The notes beneath the pieces are model-generated. The model was given only the letters and a program-made list of their open reading frames with translations, had not been told where the DNA came from and made no database searches. A program made the position numbers and the translations under genes. Positions 11,579 through 23,073 of a stretch of 64,000 bases of DNA are shown piece after piece (position 1 is the first letter of the stretch; the number at the start of each line of letters is the position of its first letter). Location of the stretch: positions 27,109,466 to 27,173,465 of the forward strand of contig CM064657.1 of the NCBI GenBank assembly GCA_032717465.1. Direction: 5' to 3'. This stretch comes from Coenobita brevimanus (lineage: Eukaryota > Arthropoda > Malacostraca > Decapoda > Coenobitidae).

Positions 11579-11665
11579 GCTGCTGCTACTACTACTACTA
11601 CTACTACTTCTACTATTACTACAACTACTAGTACAACTACTATTACTACGACTACTACTACTAGT
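11485..11665. repeat. Interrupted (CTA)n trinucleotide repeat
   Basis: CTA/TAC with single-base variants (CTG, CCA, TTA). Confidence 0.92.
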
Positions 11666-11799
11666 AATATTAATATTAAATCATCAAACCAATAAAACAA
11701 AGTACATCCTCAGGGTGAGGGGGTTAACTTTTAAATAATTCTGGAGACACATCTGGCAGTTACAGTCTCTCATAAAAGATCCTCCTGATCTTTATTTCA

Positions 11800-12950
11800 G
11801 GTTTTCAGTCAGCTATTTCTTCCCAAACAGGTCGCGTCCACTTCCTTATTGCCTTCATCTTCCAAATTACTTCCAGACTCAGCCGTCACTATCCCCTCAC
11901 TTGAACTAACTCTGTCTCATCCTTCACCTTTACTCAGTCATCTGCGTTTTCGTCTTCCTCATCCTCCCATGTCCCCCCCCCCCCCACCTCAACGATCAAA
12001 TCCTTATTTCCATCTTTCACTTCCACCCAGTTCACTTTGTCCTCATATTCCACATCTTTAAATTCTCATCTTTATCTCACTTTCACCCACTTCTCTTCGT
12101 CCTCACCTTCCCCATCCCCACACATTCCCCGCTTCATCAATAAAATCCTCCTCTTCATCAGAAATATTGCTTCCTCACCCCTACCGCAACACTTGTATCA
12201 ACGCTGTTCCCTTCTCCTCTGCCCCTAAGCTCTCCACACGAACTTACTTATTTCTGCTGTTAAATTCACATTCGTTTTGTAAAGTCTCCACTTACTGTTT
12301 TCCAAATTGAGCACTGCACTTGACCTAGGCCCTAATTTCTTTTTCAATTTTTTTTTCTCTATTCCCACCGCATATCTCGGACTTTTCTTTCCCTTTCCAT
12401 CTTTACACCTCTTTCCCATTCCACAAGTCTCTGCTTTTCTTTACACCCTGCTATCCTCTCTCCGCTTTTCCTGCTACGTATCCTTCCCCTCTTGTCTGCT
12501 TCCTCCTTCTCAACCTCTTGGCTTTCTTTCTCCCAACTCCAATCTTCTGTTGTTCCACTGTCTTTACTCCAGGAATCACTACTAACCTTTTCCTAATTCG
12601 CATTTCTTGGGGAAGGTTCCATCACTTCCCATTCCAAGTTGCCTTTACATCAGTTTTCCCGTTTCTCATTCCCATTTTCCCCATTTTCTCATTTTTTTCT
12701 CCAGCTACGTTCCTCATCAATTCTTATCCCATCACTCCCATTATTAGTTACTTTGACAACTATTACCTTTTCCTTTTTCCTCAGCTTGATATCACATTTC
12801 ACCGTATTTCTTCACTCCCACTCCCAGTTCCCTCATATTAGTTTTCCCTTTTCCCATTCCATTTTGCTGATTTTCCCAGTTTTTCTCAGCTCCCATTTCA
12901 CTCCCCATTTCCCACCTGCTTCGAGCCACTCCCCCTTCCTCCTATCTGAC
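11800..12950 (+). other. Pyrimidine-rich block
   Basis: About 1.15 kb dominated by C and T (TTCCCATTCC-like words, C run at 11970-11984). The open frames are low-complexity Ser/Pro/Leu/Phe translations. No gene is recognised. Confidence 0.75.
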
Positions 12951-12954
12951 GGGG

Positions 12955-13527
12955 GATCTTAGGGCGGGTAGGGGGAGCAAGGAAGGCAGAGGGGGAGGCA
13001 GAGGTTGGGGGGTGGGGAGAAGGGCAGAGGGGGAGGCAGAGGTGGGGGGTGGGGAGGGGGGGCAGAGAGAGAGACAGGGGCGTCATCAAAACTTCGGCGC
13101 TGATCGAAACTGAGAGAGACCAAGGGGAGAAGGTTGGGGATGAGGGGAAGGAGGGTAGTGGAGATAGGGAGGGACGTAGGAGAAAAAGGAGGGTAAGGGG
13201 GCGAGAGGACGTGGATGGGGACTAAGAAGAGGAAGAGCCAAACGGAGGGAAGCAGAGGAGAACGAGAATGAATAAAGAAAAACGGGATTAGAGCAAGAGG
13301 GCAGCAGAGGGAAAAAAAAGAGACCTAGGAAAAAGGAAGAGACGTGGGGAAAGAAGAGAAAAGGTGGGATAAAGTGAGAGGACGGGTGTGTGGGCAGGGA
13401 AGAGAAAAGGGACAAACAGAAGAAAACAAAGGAACAGGGGATGAGACAAAAGAGGGCGATGAGAGAAAGGGAGAAAGGGAACGATGAGGCCAAGTGGGAA
13501 GGAAAGGAGACTAGTCGGGAAGAGGAA

Positions 13528-13609
<82 letters not shown>

Positions 13610-14440
13610 GGGAAGTGGAAGGAAGCGGGTGATGGGAAAGAGAATAAAGGAAGGAGGCAGGGAGGAAAGATGGAGACAAAGGGAAAAAAAATAGTTAAGG
13701 ATAAAACGAATGGGAAGAGGATGGAAGAGGTGGGGGAGGTGGCAAGGTGAGTGAAGGCAGGTGGGGAGAAGGGACTAGAGAGAGGGAGAGCCAGCAACAC
13801 TATGGCGAAGGAGAAATGGACAGATGTGCTAGAAGGAGGAGGGTCGGGGGGAAGGACGGAGGGAACAAGATTGAAAGCAAGGGAAGGTACGAGATAAGAA
13901 GACATAAGGTATAGGAGCATTGGAGAGAAGAGAGGGAAGAAGGGGGGTGGGGAAAAGGGGAGAGAAAAAAGGTAAATGAGAGAAAAAAAGGAGGAAACGA
14001 TGGATAAAACAAAGTTGGAGAGATAGGGCTTAAGAAGGAGAAGAGAATGGAATATGGTGAGTGAGGGAGGGGCAGGAGCTGAGGGAGGGAGGAGGATGAG
14101 GAGGGGAGGGGTAGATTAGTTGGAAAAAGAGAAAAGAATTTTGGAAGGATACCCAAAGCAAAAGGATGTGAAATGTATAAAGAAGTTAGGAAAGACGGAG
14201 AGGAAGCGCAATTGATAACTGGGAGGAAAAATAAAAGAGAAAGGGAAATGAAAGAAAAGAGGGAGGGAAACGGAGGGTGAGGGCGGAAGAGGAAGAGAGA
14301 GGAAGTGAAAGGGTGGCAGAGGGGAAAACTGCAGGAGGAAAAAGGGTAGGAAGGGAGAAGGGTGTGTGGAAGAGGGAGGGGCATACTAACTAAAAGGGGA
14401 GAGAAAATAAGAGAATCAAAACTGCAAGAACAGAAAAGCC
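12955..14440 (+). other. Purine-rich block with (GA)38
   Basis: About 1.5 kb almost purely A/G on the plus strand, with a perfect GA tract at 13531-13606. It directly adjoins the pyrimidine block, so strand asymmetry flips near 12955. The minus-strand frames of up to 210 codons are Ser/Leu/Pro/Phe artefacts. Confidence 0.8.
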
Positions 14441-14821
14441 TGGGAAAAGGAACGCAGTCACATGCTATTGTTTTTGTCTATAATTTAAGCTCAAATTACT
14501 GCAGTCTCATTAATCTCTATACTATACATCGTTACATTTCCTGGCAAGAAATGTACCTCGTCAATAAATCGTTTAAAAATCTTCACCTGTTCATTTTATT
14601 TATCGTCCCCTTGAACTACAAAATATAAAAATACATAAATACATAAGCCTTAATGAGCCTGTTGGTAATAATCATTATATAGAAATGATGAACTATGTCA
14701 TTATTAAACATTCTGTCATCACCCGGAAATACTCTCTAGTTATAATTTGCACCTCCAGGTTACACTCTTCATTAGAGTGCTCCTCCCCTTCCACTCCACC
14801 TCCCTTAATTACGTAAGTCAA

Positions 14822-14822
<1 letters not shown>

Positions 14823-14901
<79 letters not shown>
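14823..14901. repeat. Compound (TATC)n(AT)n microsatellite
   Basis: TATC 14823-14854 then AT to 14901. Confidence 0.96.
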
Positions 14902-14905
<4 letters not shown>

Positions 14906-15129
14906 AGTGTGGTGTGCGAGAGATCGAGAGAGGGAGTATAGGGGTACTTCAGAAATAAGCAATGCTTTCTGCATGCGACCACTGCAAATTTTTTCTTTCT
15001 GTAACTGTTGCTTTTACATTCCTTATGTAAATCTCCTTTTTCATTATGTATGTACCAAATTTTTTCTTATGAAGCCAATACTTTTAGTTCCTGGTGTAAC
15101 CAATACACTTTTTCTATTATATAACCACT

Positions 15130-15136
15130 ATATATG

Positions 15137-15223
<87 letters not shown>
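15130..15223. repeat. (AT)n microsatellite
   Basis: Near-perfect AT run, about 220 bp left of the THAP element. Confidence 0.97.
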
Positions 15224-15227
<4 letters not shown>

Positions 15228-15626
15228 ACTAATACAAAATTTTCCTTGCAAAATGAGGAAAATATTGTATGCAGTTTTTCTCTCACCATGTTGCCATTCG
15301 GTTTTTATCTGGCTTCATCTTTTACGTCTGGGTGGTGTGGTCGCAGAAATACCGGGCTGCAGACAGTTTTGCGAGTGCTGCGGTACGAATGCATGAGGTG
15401 GCCGGAGGTTTATCTGTCATGTATACGCTGGCACGGACCAAGGCCCAGTAAAACAGGTCAGCCGATGCGCAGGTCCCTCGGGAGATGGAGGAGGTCATGA
15501 CATGACGTCACGCTCGGTGCTCGCTTGGCTGAGTATATCTCTTCTCGGTTGTATCCAAGCATAAAACTACGAGGCTACTCTGATGACAATTTTCGCTTGT
15601 GTCATAAGTTCATGTAGTCAGTAAAA

Positions 15627-15830
15627 ATGCCCAGTAATTCTGTATACGGTTGTTTTAACACCAAGCCTAGGGCAAAAGGCCGAGAAAATCAGTACAGTAT
15701 CTGAGTTTCCCAAGAGAAGTGGATAAATGCCTGCCGTCGTGCAGAAAAAGTGAATCTAGACAATGCATTCATATGTTCTATACACTTCACTGAAAATAAT
15801 GCAGCATTGTTTGTGACGGTACAGTATTAT
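15627..15830 (+). pseudogene. Broken THAP zinc-finger domain (transposase N-terminus relic)
   Basis: Seen: reading from the ATG at 15627, the frame gives MPSNSVYGCFNTKPRAKG, then an in-frame TGA at 15702-15704 (codon 26), then VSQEKWINACRRAEK and NAFICSIHFTENN. The pattern YGC near residue 9, Trp at codon 32 and C-x2-H at codons 50-53 followed by Phe matches the C2CH zinc finger of the THAP family. The first zinc Cys is replaced (Ser or Asn at positions 4-5). A Phe-Pro-Lys run, usual in THAP domains, appears only in the +1 frame just after the stop, so there may be a frameshift as well. Known: THAP domains bind DNA sequence-specifically. Inferred: this was the DNA-binding start of the transposase in the surrounding element and is now non-functional. 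Its end runs into the 40-bp minisatellite. Confidence 0.6.
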
Positions 15831-16205
15831 GTGTTTGGGTGTGGCATTATTTTATGAAGGTATAGACTTATATGTACAAGTATGGCATTGTTTGTGAAGG
15901 TACAGCAATATGTGTACGGGTATGGCATGCAGTATGTGTGCTGGTATGGCATTATTTGTGAAATTACTGAATTACGTGTACGGGTGTGGCATTGTTTGTG
16001 GAGGCATAGCATTATGTGTGAAGGTACTGCAACAGAGGTGTGTGTATGTGAGCACAGAACAATATGTAGTGAGGAAGAGCTGTGTGTGTGAGGCTGCAGC
16101 ATTGTTTGTGGAGGTGTCGCAATATGTGTGCGGGTATGGCATTATTTATGCGAGAACAGACCTTTTTGTGAAGGTACAGAATTATTTGTGCTGTAGGACA
16201 TTACT
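15795..16205 (+). repeat. ~40-bp degenerate minisatellite inside the THAP element
   Basis: About nine imperfect units built on GGCATTGTTTGTGAAGGTAC then AGNAATATGTGTRCGGGTAT. Several units share ggcattatttgtg or ggcattgtttgtg at roughly 40-bp spacing (for example near 15840, 15882, 15925, 15948, 15987, 16100, 16138). The first unit overlaps the end of the THAP relic, so the array seems to have expanded from element sequence. Confidence 0.7.
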
Positions 16206-16307
16206 TGGCTGATGTAGTCATGTTTACTGAAGAGATCATTGTTATTTATAATCAAATGCATAAAATGTTTAATAAGTGACGTACTGTTACGTTTGTCATT
16301 GTTTCAG

Positions 16308-16546
16308 CGACCAGAGTACCAGAGGAGTTGAATGAGAGATATGACAAAGCAGAACGAAGGCTGAAGAGAACAATAATAGAGATGTTAAACAGCTTTGGTA
16401 CCGACGTACATGACAGTGCTTGTAAAACAAACAGAAACGAAGAGAACCTGTCTCACAAAATTCGGGAAATACTAAAGCAGACAGTGAAGAGACTAGAAGA
16501 GGAAAAAACACCATCTTACAGAAGGAAATCTTTCACTAGGTGCTAA
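16308..16546 (+). pseudogene. Coiled-coil-like exon of the THAP element
   Basis: Seen: after gtttgtcattgtttcag an open frame encodes a charged, helix-favouring peptide with leucine/isoleucine spacing (ELNERYDKAERRLKRTIIEM, later HKIREILKQTVKRLEEEK), ending at a stop after about 79 codons. It lies inside the inverted repeats of the THAP element and on the same strand as the THAP relic. Known: in P-like transposases a coiled-coil dimerisation region follows the THAP domain. Inferred: this is the second coding exon of the transposase, cut short. No catalytic domain follows before the right end, so the element cannot have been autonomous in this form. It is unlikely to be an independent host gene. 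Confidence 0.5.
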
Positions 16547-17399
16547 AATCATATCCAGCTTAGAATAATATGCAGGACATAAAGCAAAGAACAAGCAAAG
16601 CAAATACAAACAGTGTTGTAGGAATGTAGCACGGGTTGGCGCCTTGGTGGACCCCTGAGTCAGTGGCGACCGTGACGTCATGGGCTGTGGAGGCTTATTT
16701 TTGCTGCTTACCTGGCTGGCTGACCTGTTTTACCGGGCTCTCCACGACTTAAGTACTCTAGACACTGAAGGACCCTCCTATGACCCAGAATGTTATATAT
16801 TTTTCTTACGATACCAATATACTATGTATACTTACGCAACATTACACATTCTCTTTATGTGACCAAAATAATGTAATTTTCCCGGCGCAACACATATGCT
16901 TCATCATCATCATCATCACATTCTTCTTCATTTTTTTTTTTCACACAAATACTTCATTTTTTCGTGTAACCAACACCTCTTATCTAAACCTTTGCTATCA
17001 TTATGTCTAGACTTTATATTTTCCAATTGTACTATGAAATTTCTTTATCCGCTTACAACCATTACGCTTTCCCTTATTTTGGAGTCTATATCGATATTCC
17101 GATTATGTGAATATTTTGCTTATTTTCTCTTTGTATAAGTGGGAAATTCGGTCAGGAATTTGATGATAATGATGATGATGATGGGCAATGATTATCACCA
17201 TGGATTATAGCAATTTTTTCTTTTCATGACGACTGCCATTCTTCCATCCTGTCCATTCTCCAGCTACCCAATTATTCTGCAGCTGTTTATGAGGCGGCAG
17301 TTGCTTGATATAATTAAAGGTAAACCAGTCCACGCCTTGCCTAGCCACACCCCACCCCACCCCACCTCGCCCCACCCCCTCCCCGACCCGCCCCAGCCC

Positions 17400-17535
17400 T
17401 CAATTAAGGCGGACCAGCGCACCCCACTCCTCTCTCTGGTGGGGCCTTACCTACCCTCTTTTATAGCCGCCCCATCAACTTCGGCCGCGGGTGACGACAC
17501 GGCCGCCATTTTGGCCCTAAATACATCTCATTCGT
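17400..17535. promoter_or_regulatory. Candidate regulatory element with YY1/Pho-like site
   Basis: GC-rich unique patch; GCCGCCATTTTGGCC at 17502-17516 contains the GCCAT core bound by YY1/Pleiohomeotic proteins. TTTTATAGCC at 17458 resembles a TATA-like word. Function is inferred from motifs only. Confidence 0.27.
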
Positions 17536-17576
17536 CAAGCCTGGAGTATAGGTAGTCTGTAGATTTTGTTATGTCG

Positions 17577-17624
17577 TAGGTGGGGACGAACACCATCCAC
17601 TCACTCTACACTGAGTGACAAGCC
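17577..17624 (+). repeat. Second, deleted copy of the 4103-4310 repeat
   Basis: AGGTGGGGACGAACACCATC then CACTCTACACTGAGTGACAA. The first part matches 4103-4128 and the second matches 4288-4310, as if about 155 bp had been lost between. Confidence 0.6.
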
Positions 17625-18123
17625 GAGTTATTACTTGTATCCCATGAGACCATCTACTACGCTGGATGGTAATAACATAACCAAAAGAACGCCTGGTGAT
17701 TTACTGGGCTCAAGCGATTCAATTGAATATGCCTCACAAAGGTATACATCTATGAGGTGGTTGTGGTTTATTGTTCACATACCACACAGAGGCAAGCGCC
17801 TTGTCCCTCTTGCATTGTATCTCTGAACTCGTGTCTTAGTGCCAGCTCGCTTCGTTACTGATGCGAAAACAAATGGGATGACACGGAAATAGAACTTACT
17901 GCATGGCTTATTTCTACAGATCTTGAGCTACTTCTACACTAACGACCAGCTCATATTTCTCCTATCCAAGATATATCCCACAGGCTGAACCTTGTGCTGA
18001 CACAGTTGAGTAAGCTTAACTCGAGCAGGATGAAGCCTCTAATCTCATTCCTGTTATCTTCACACAGTTTTATTTGCTTGAGAAGGACTTACCGAACTGG
18101 ATGAGTTAGAAGTAACCTTTATG

Positions 18124-18318
18124 CACCCCTTCACTAAGAAAGATCTTAAATGAATAAAACAAACTCATTTTAGCTAGGGGGGACAAAAGAAAAATATGGC
18201 CTCGGGCTGAAATGGTTACCTAATTCACTACGATGTTGTCTTTTGCATTACATTCTTGCAACCTGCAGATGAGTTTTACCAAGCTTAAGACAAGCCTCGG
18301 GTAGTGAAGGTGTTAAAC
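18124..18318. mobile_element. Head-to-head pair of TTAA MITE copies
   Basis: Forward copy: CACCCCTTCACTAAGAAAG, AATGAATAAAACAAACTC, CTCGGGCTGAAATGGTTA. Reverse copy: TTCACTACGATGTTGTC, TTCTTGCAACCTGCAGATGA, AAGCTTAAGACAAGCC, ending GTAGTGAAGGTGTTAA (TTAA 18313-18316). Confidence 0.55.
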
Positions 18319-18515
18319 ATTTTGAAGGACATGCGAGTCTTTTGGTTCATCTAGCGTCAGTCAGAATACAGTGTCTAGGGAACGGCTTATATTAAGAAGG
18401 GTGCAATGGCCACGTCGCACGGCAGATAACTATTTGATTATTTGCAAAATTTCGATGTCAGATTTGGTTACCCTACTTTCCCCTGTGGCGTTATTTCGCT
18501 TTGCCTGTCCGTTCT

Positions 18516-18518
<3 letters not shown>

Positions 18519-18568
<50 letters not shown>

Positions 18569-18620
18569 GCTAGGGTCATGGTCTCTCTCTCTCTCTCTCT
18601 CTGTGTCGGCTAGGGTCATG
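18519..18620. repeat. (CT)n with duplicated CGGCTAGGGTCATGG
   Basis: CT 18521-18564, then GTCGGCTAGGGTCATGG, CT 18581-18601, then GTGTCGGCTAGGGTCATGG: a tandem duplication of tract plus flank. Confidence 0.92.
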
Positions 18621-18822
18621 GGATACCACTGGCCAATAAGACGTTTCGGGCCAATTTAACTGAATGGTGGGGCGAGGCTTTATTGACACTGACAAACATA
18701 GGGGCAGCGTTTATCTCAGCCCTCCAGCTTTATCCCCGAGGCCTGCCATTACTTCCCTGTTCATTACCACTTTATCTATTTATTTCAGAGTGGTGAGTCT
18801 TGTGGAGGGGAAGGGGGGTCGG

Positions 18823-18862
18823 GGATGATGATGATGAAGATGAAGATGATGATGAAGATGAA

Positions 18863-18911
<49 letters not shown>
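18823..18911. repeat. (GAT)n with GAA interruptions
   Basis: GATGATGAAGAT units then pure GAT. The poly-Asp/Met frames are artefacts. Confidence 0.95.
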
Positions 18912-20439
18912 GTCTGCTTTCATTCCTCCACCTCTATCCCTCATTCTTCCATCACTGCCCTATTCTTTATCACTCTATCTGTACCTCTACCAGCCGACAC
19001 TCACTACACCATTCTTAATTTCTTCATTAATAAATCTAACTATCTCTCTGAACCTGCCTTTCAGTAATGCCGTATTCTTTATTCATCACTGTCTCTCTAT
19101 CGATCTGTCTATATCCATTAATCTACTTGAGTTCATGCACACGCCAATATACCCGGAACTTAGTCCTCCCCCTCCCTCTTCTCTCTCTCTCTGGCAATAA
19201 ACATCAATAAACATAGGAAGTGGTGCCTACTTTCTACAACACCGCGGGTCATTTTCCAGGTCCTATAAAGTGTTACGAGATTACTTAGTTCACAGAACTG
19301 AGCGACACGAAGACAATTAATCTCATTACGATGAATACGATGTCATGTCATGAAAACTTTGAACTCCAATGATAAAAACATTTAAAAATTTGTTCAAAAG
19401 GAACTGACTCTTCAATGAAAGCAAATGACAAAAATTATAAGCATCCCACAACTGTATAACTGGCGACAGAATTATAACCACAGAAGGGAAACTGTTGTAT
19501 CTGCCCACACAGTGAAAATTTCACGAGTGTAAATAGTTATTGCATACGAACAACTTACGGCACAGAAATCAAGAATCCGTGCAATTCACCTGAGTATGTT
19601 CAAGCAATACGTGAGACTTATTATGTGTACCTCACCTCCACTCCCGTTACTCTTGACAATGAAGTTATATGAGATTCCCTTCCGATGTATTCTCGTTCAC
19701 AATGGAGACTTCATAACATTTCTTCCTTAACAATCTCTTTTTATTGTAATACACTTTAATATTCTCTAGTATGTTACTGATAACATTAATAATAAATTAT
19801 ATAAACAAACTACAAAAAAAAAAAAAAAAAAAAATCTGTGTTTAATATGCAGAGTAAACAACAAAGGAATAAATTACAGGAATACTATGCCAACAAGAAT
19901 ACGTCTCCTTGACAGTAAATAATAATCTGGGAGGCAGGGACGTGTGCCCTGGGGAGGGGAAGAACAGTATTAACACAGCCTTTACACATGCAGATTCGCA
20001 GTTTATTTGAAGAGCTCTCATTCTGCATTAATGCCATAAAACTGTGAAATGTTATACGGCGAAGATTCCAAATTGTAAATGCAAATTCCATAGAACTATA
20101 AAAATACCGCTCGATGAAGAACTCAAGCACTGACACTAATAAAACGTGCAGCAGAAAAATATCAGTCAATTCATTCTCCGTGGCAACAGCTTCACATTTC
20201 AATTTCTCTCCGACACAGAGAGTCATGACAGAGCCTAAGGATGACACCAGCAGGTCTGCATCATCAAAAATAATAATCACGGAAACTTACAGCACATCGC
20301 CTTGGGGAGACTACAATAATCAGGCCGGGCGAGCACTTGCGATGAAAGCAAGATGTTTATTCACCAAAGCGCGAAAGCGCCAGGGAGCATGTGTCAAGTT
20401 TCTTTGCCTTTCTGCCATTCTGTCTGGTAGCATGATTGT

Positions 20440-20469
20440 GAAAAAAAAAAAAAAAAAAAAAATATATAA

Positions 20470-20510
<41 letters not shown>
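20440..20510. repeat. A run followed by (AT)n
   Basis: A run 20440-20461, then TATATAAAAA and AT 20473-20507. Another A run is at 19813-19834. Confidence 0.92.
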
Positions 20511-20579
20511 GAACTGCACCAAACCCTGTATAATGAATGAGAACCATCAGAGGAACAGGTGCTTAATTTCTCGACATAA

Positions 20580-21000
20580 AAGGTCGTAGGTAAGGGGGAA
20601 GGTCAACCAAAAATTTTTGATCTGCTTATTATCAAACTTGGTGGAAGAACTGATGTGGAGGAAAGGGTGACGTGACTACACTTTGAGAACAATCAGCAGT
20701 AAACGTCACAGGGCAAGATATAAGGTTCGACCCTTTAACAATCAAACCTGGTGGAAGGGATTAAGGTTAGTCATGGTTTAAGGTCACAGGTTGTCTATCT
20801 AAAGTTTTTCATCCGATCTGAACCAAATTTGGTGGTTGAGTTGTGAGTCAGGTAAGGATAAAGTGATTCGACGGAGAACAATCAGTCAAAGGTCAAGGGC
20901 ATAAAACAGGGTCAAAGATTTGGCCATAAACGATTGTAGGGCGCGGACGCTGCACCTTCTCAGCATTCCTTCTTGTTTACACAATGAATTTTGAACTCAA
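20580..21000 (+). repeat. Degenerate ~90-bp tandem repeat, dispersed family
   Basis: Three related units with ATCAAACTTGGTGGAAG (20632), ATCAAACCTGGTGGAAGGG (20742) and AACCAAATTTGGTGGTTGAG (20820). The first and third also share GAGAACAATCAG (20687, 20875) and GGTCA-AGGG words. The end reads GACGCTGCACCTTCTCAGC, CTTCTTGTTT. Confidence 0.5.
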
Positions 21001-21449
21001 ATTATACTGCTCTCACTTTCATAACGTCGTAAATCACATACATTAAAAGCTTTTCTAACACTGTTTTCGCAACGTAATGGGCGGCAACAGAAAATTAAAA
21101 ATATTTTACATAAGATCTCATAACATGACGCATCCGATATACCAAATAAACTATTGCAATAGCAATAACAGGAACGGCGTTTTCAGCTATTTTTCTTGAT
21201 AAGTTCGCAAGCTAATGCTGAAGAGAAATGTAAAAAAACGAGCAGGGAGAGAATTATAGCACGATGTGAAATTATTTATTGAACAGAAAACGAATTCAGA
21301 GTTTACTGCATATATATATATATATATATAAAAGGAAGAAAGAAAGCAAGGAAAATTAATGTGGTCCGAGTACACACTGCGTATGAGAATACAGCAAACA
21401 ATAATATGCAGAACACACTATTACACCAATAAAAAGCAATTCACCTTCA

Positions 21450-21660
21450 ACGACCGACTCCTTTATTTTGGCTGTCGTTGGGTGCGGCTTACAATCCAAA
21501 ACGACGAATTAAAGTACCCCAAAGAGGCTTCCCCGATCACATTAAAAGGGCGTGCAAGCGGCGACCATTAGCAGCGTGTAAGTGAGGTGCGACCCGGCCC
21601 GTAAAAGTCCCGGTGTCAAATATCTAGGCGGCGTGAAATAAGCAATTAAAGAGGATCACT
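21450..21660. promoter_or_regulatory. Candidate conserved non-coding element
   Basis: Unique, GC-balanced; contains GACCATTAGCAGCGTGTAAG, GCGACCCGGCCCGTAAAAGT and AAGCAATTAAAGAGG. It sits between AT-rich DNA and a purine block. Confidence 0.3.
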
Positions 21661-21689
21661 GGCGGGGAACCGAACCACAACGGCTGAAC

Positions 21690-22440
21690 TTGTGGGAATA
21701 ATGCCGAGGTGAAAAGGAAGGGCGGGGGGGGTGAAGTGTGGGAGGGGAAATTATGAAGTGTGGAACGAATTATATTGTGAGGGAAGAATGATAAGGTGGG
21801 GAGATTTAAGACTGTGTCTGGATGGGGAGGGATGGTGAAAGTGGGGTATGGAATGAGGAGTTGTAGGAGGGAGATGGTGAGGTGTGAAGACTCATGATAT
21901 AGGGGGGAATAATGAGGTGGGGAAGGAGAGGAAGAGGAATGAAAGGGAGGTGTGTGGGAGAAGGAATATGTGGGGAGGGGGTGCGGAGGAGGAAACTGAG
22001 AGGGAGTGTGAGGGAGGAAAATAAGGGAGAGTGGCGGGGGGTGGAAATCTAGGAAAATGTGGGGGAGGAAACTGAGAGGGAGGTGTGGCGAGGGGAATGA
22101 CACAGGTTATGATGAGCAGGAGGCAATAATACAGTGGACGGAGGGAATGATGAGGTGGAGGGGAAGGCACATAACGTAGGCGGAATGACAAGTTTTGATG
22201 AAAGATGATACATGCGAGGGAATTTACAAAGTGGAGGGAAAGATGAGTTGTAGAGAGATATGGTGAGTTTGGAGTGATAGACAAGGTGATAAGTATGGGC
22301 CAAATGAGGTGCTGGGGGGGGGGGATAGTGTGCGTGGAATTATGATGTGTGGGTGGAATGATGAAGTATGGATGAGAAAAGATACATGGGAAGGGAAAGG
22401 AGATGAGTGTGGCCGGAGTGAGGTCCGGGTGAGAGTGTGG
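21690..22440 (+). other. Purine/G-rich degenerate block
   Basis: Loose units such as GGGAGGAAACTGAGAGGGAG and TGATGAGGTGGGG, with no clear period. The Pro/Ser-rich minus-strand frames are artefacts. Confidence 0.6.
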
Positions 22441-23073
22441 TGGTACCCTTGCTAACAGTCATCGTGGTAGGCTCTCATAAAATCATGAATATGTATATTC
22501 ACTATGGGATATTACGCTTTAAGAGCAATGACAGTATACGTAATATGAAATAATATCTGACATGGCCACAGTGGAATATATCCCATGAATGATTACAAAT
22601 ATATTCTCTTGTCTTTTTTTTTTTTTATATATAACATGAAATCTTAACACAATTACGAAATGTCAGCTTTAAGTACTTACATCTATGTCTATCGACTGCA
22701 CACCAATTAATAAGAAAGAGGAATGAAAGTTGGGCAACCACCTCCCTTCTCGAGACATGAACTCCGATTTACATCCTCATTCAGAGTTCTGGAATTTTTC
22801 CCTTTTACTGTATCATCCCTGGCTGTAGTGTTATATAACCTTCAGTATGGGCAGTAATAGGCCGAATTATCATGGTGGTGGTGTGTGAGCATAGGGAGCA
22901 GGGAAGGTGTCTGCTTGACTGGGTACACAGGTTACTGAGTCTACCAACCACTTTTCCCAGACATGTGAAGAGTGACAAAAAATATTAAGAAATACAGTAT
23001 TATTACTAAAAGTTATAGTTCTGAACTGACGTGTTACCCTACACATTACTAAGAATGAAGAGTGACACACACT

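Larger units (their letters stand above)
15443..16738 (+). mobile_element. THAP-domain DNA transposon remnant, P-element-like
   Basis: Seen: a 21-bp terminal repeat GCCCAGTAAAACAGGTCAGCC at 15443-15463 is matched in inverted form at 16718-16738 with one mismatch. A second, subterminal inverted repeat (CATGACGTCACGCTCG at 15501-15516, inverted at 16667-16682, 15 of 16 identical) lies 58 and 56 bp in from the two ends. Inside, on the plus strand, are a decayed THAP-like frame (15627-15830), a 40-bp minisatellite and a coiled-coil-like open frame with an acceptor site (16308-16546). Known: P-superfamily transposases have an N-terminal THAP zinc finger followed by a coiled coil, and P elements have terminal plus internal inverted repeats. 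Inferred: an internally deleted, non-autonomous P-like element. I found no 8-bp target duplication, so the superfamily assignment is tentative. Confidence 0.62.

Noticed and set aside
12518..14384. Many Ser/Pro/Phe/Leu frames of 100-210 codons
   Set aside because: Compositional artefacts of pyrimidine and purine blocks that exclude stop codons.
19885..20280. 131-codon minus-strand frame
   Set aside because: Protein-like composition but no family resemblance, and no splice context was established.
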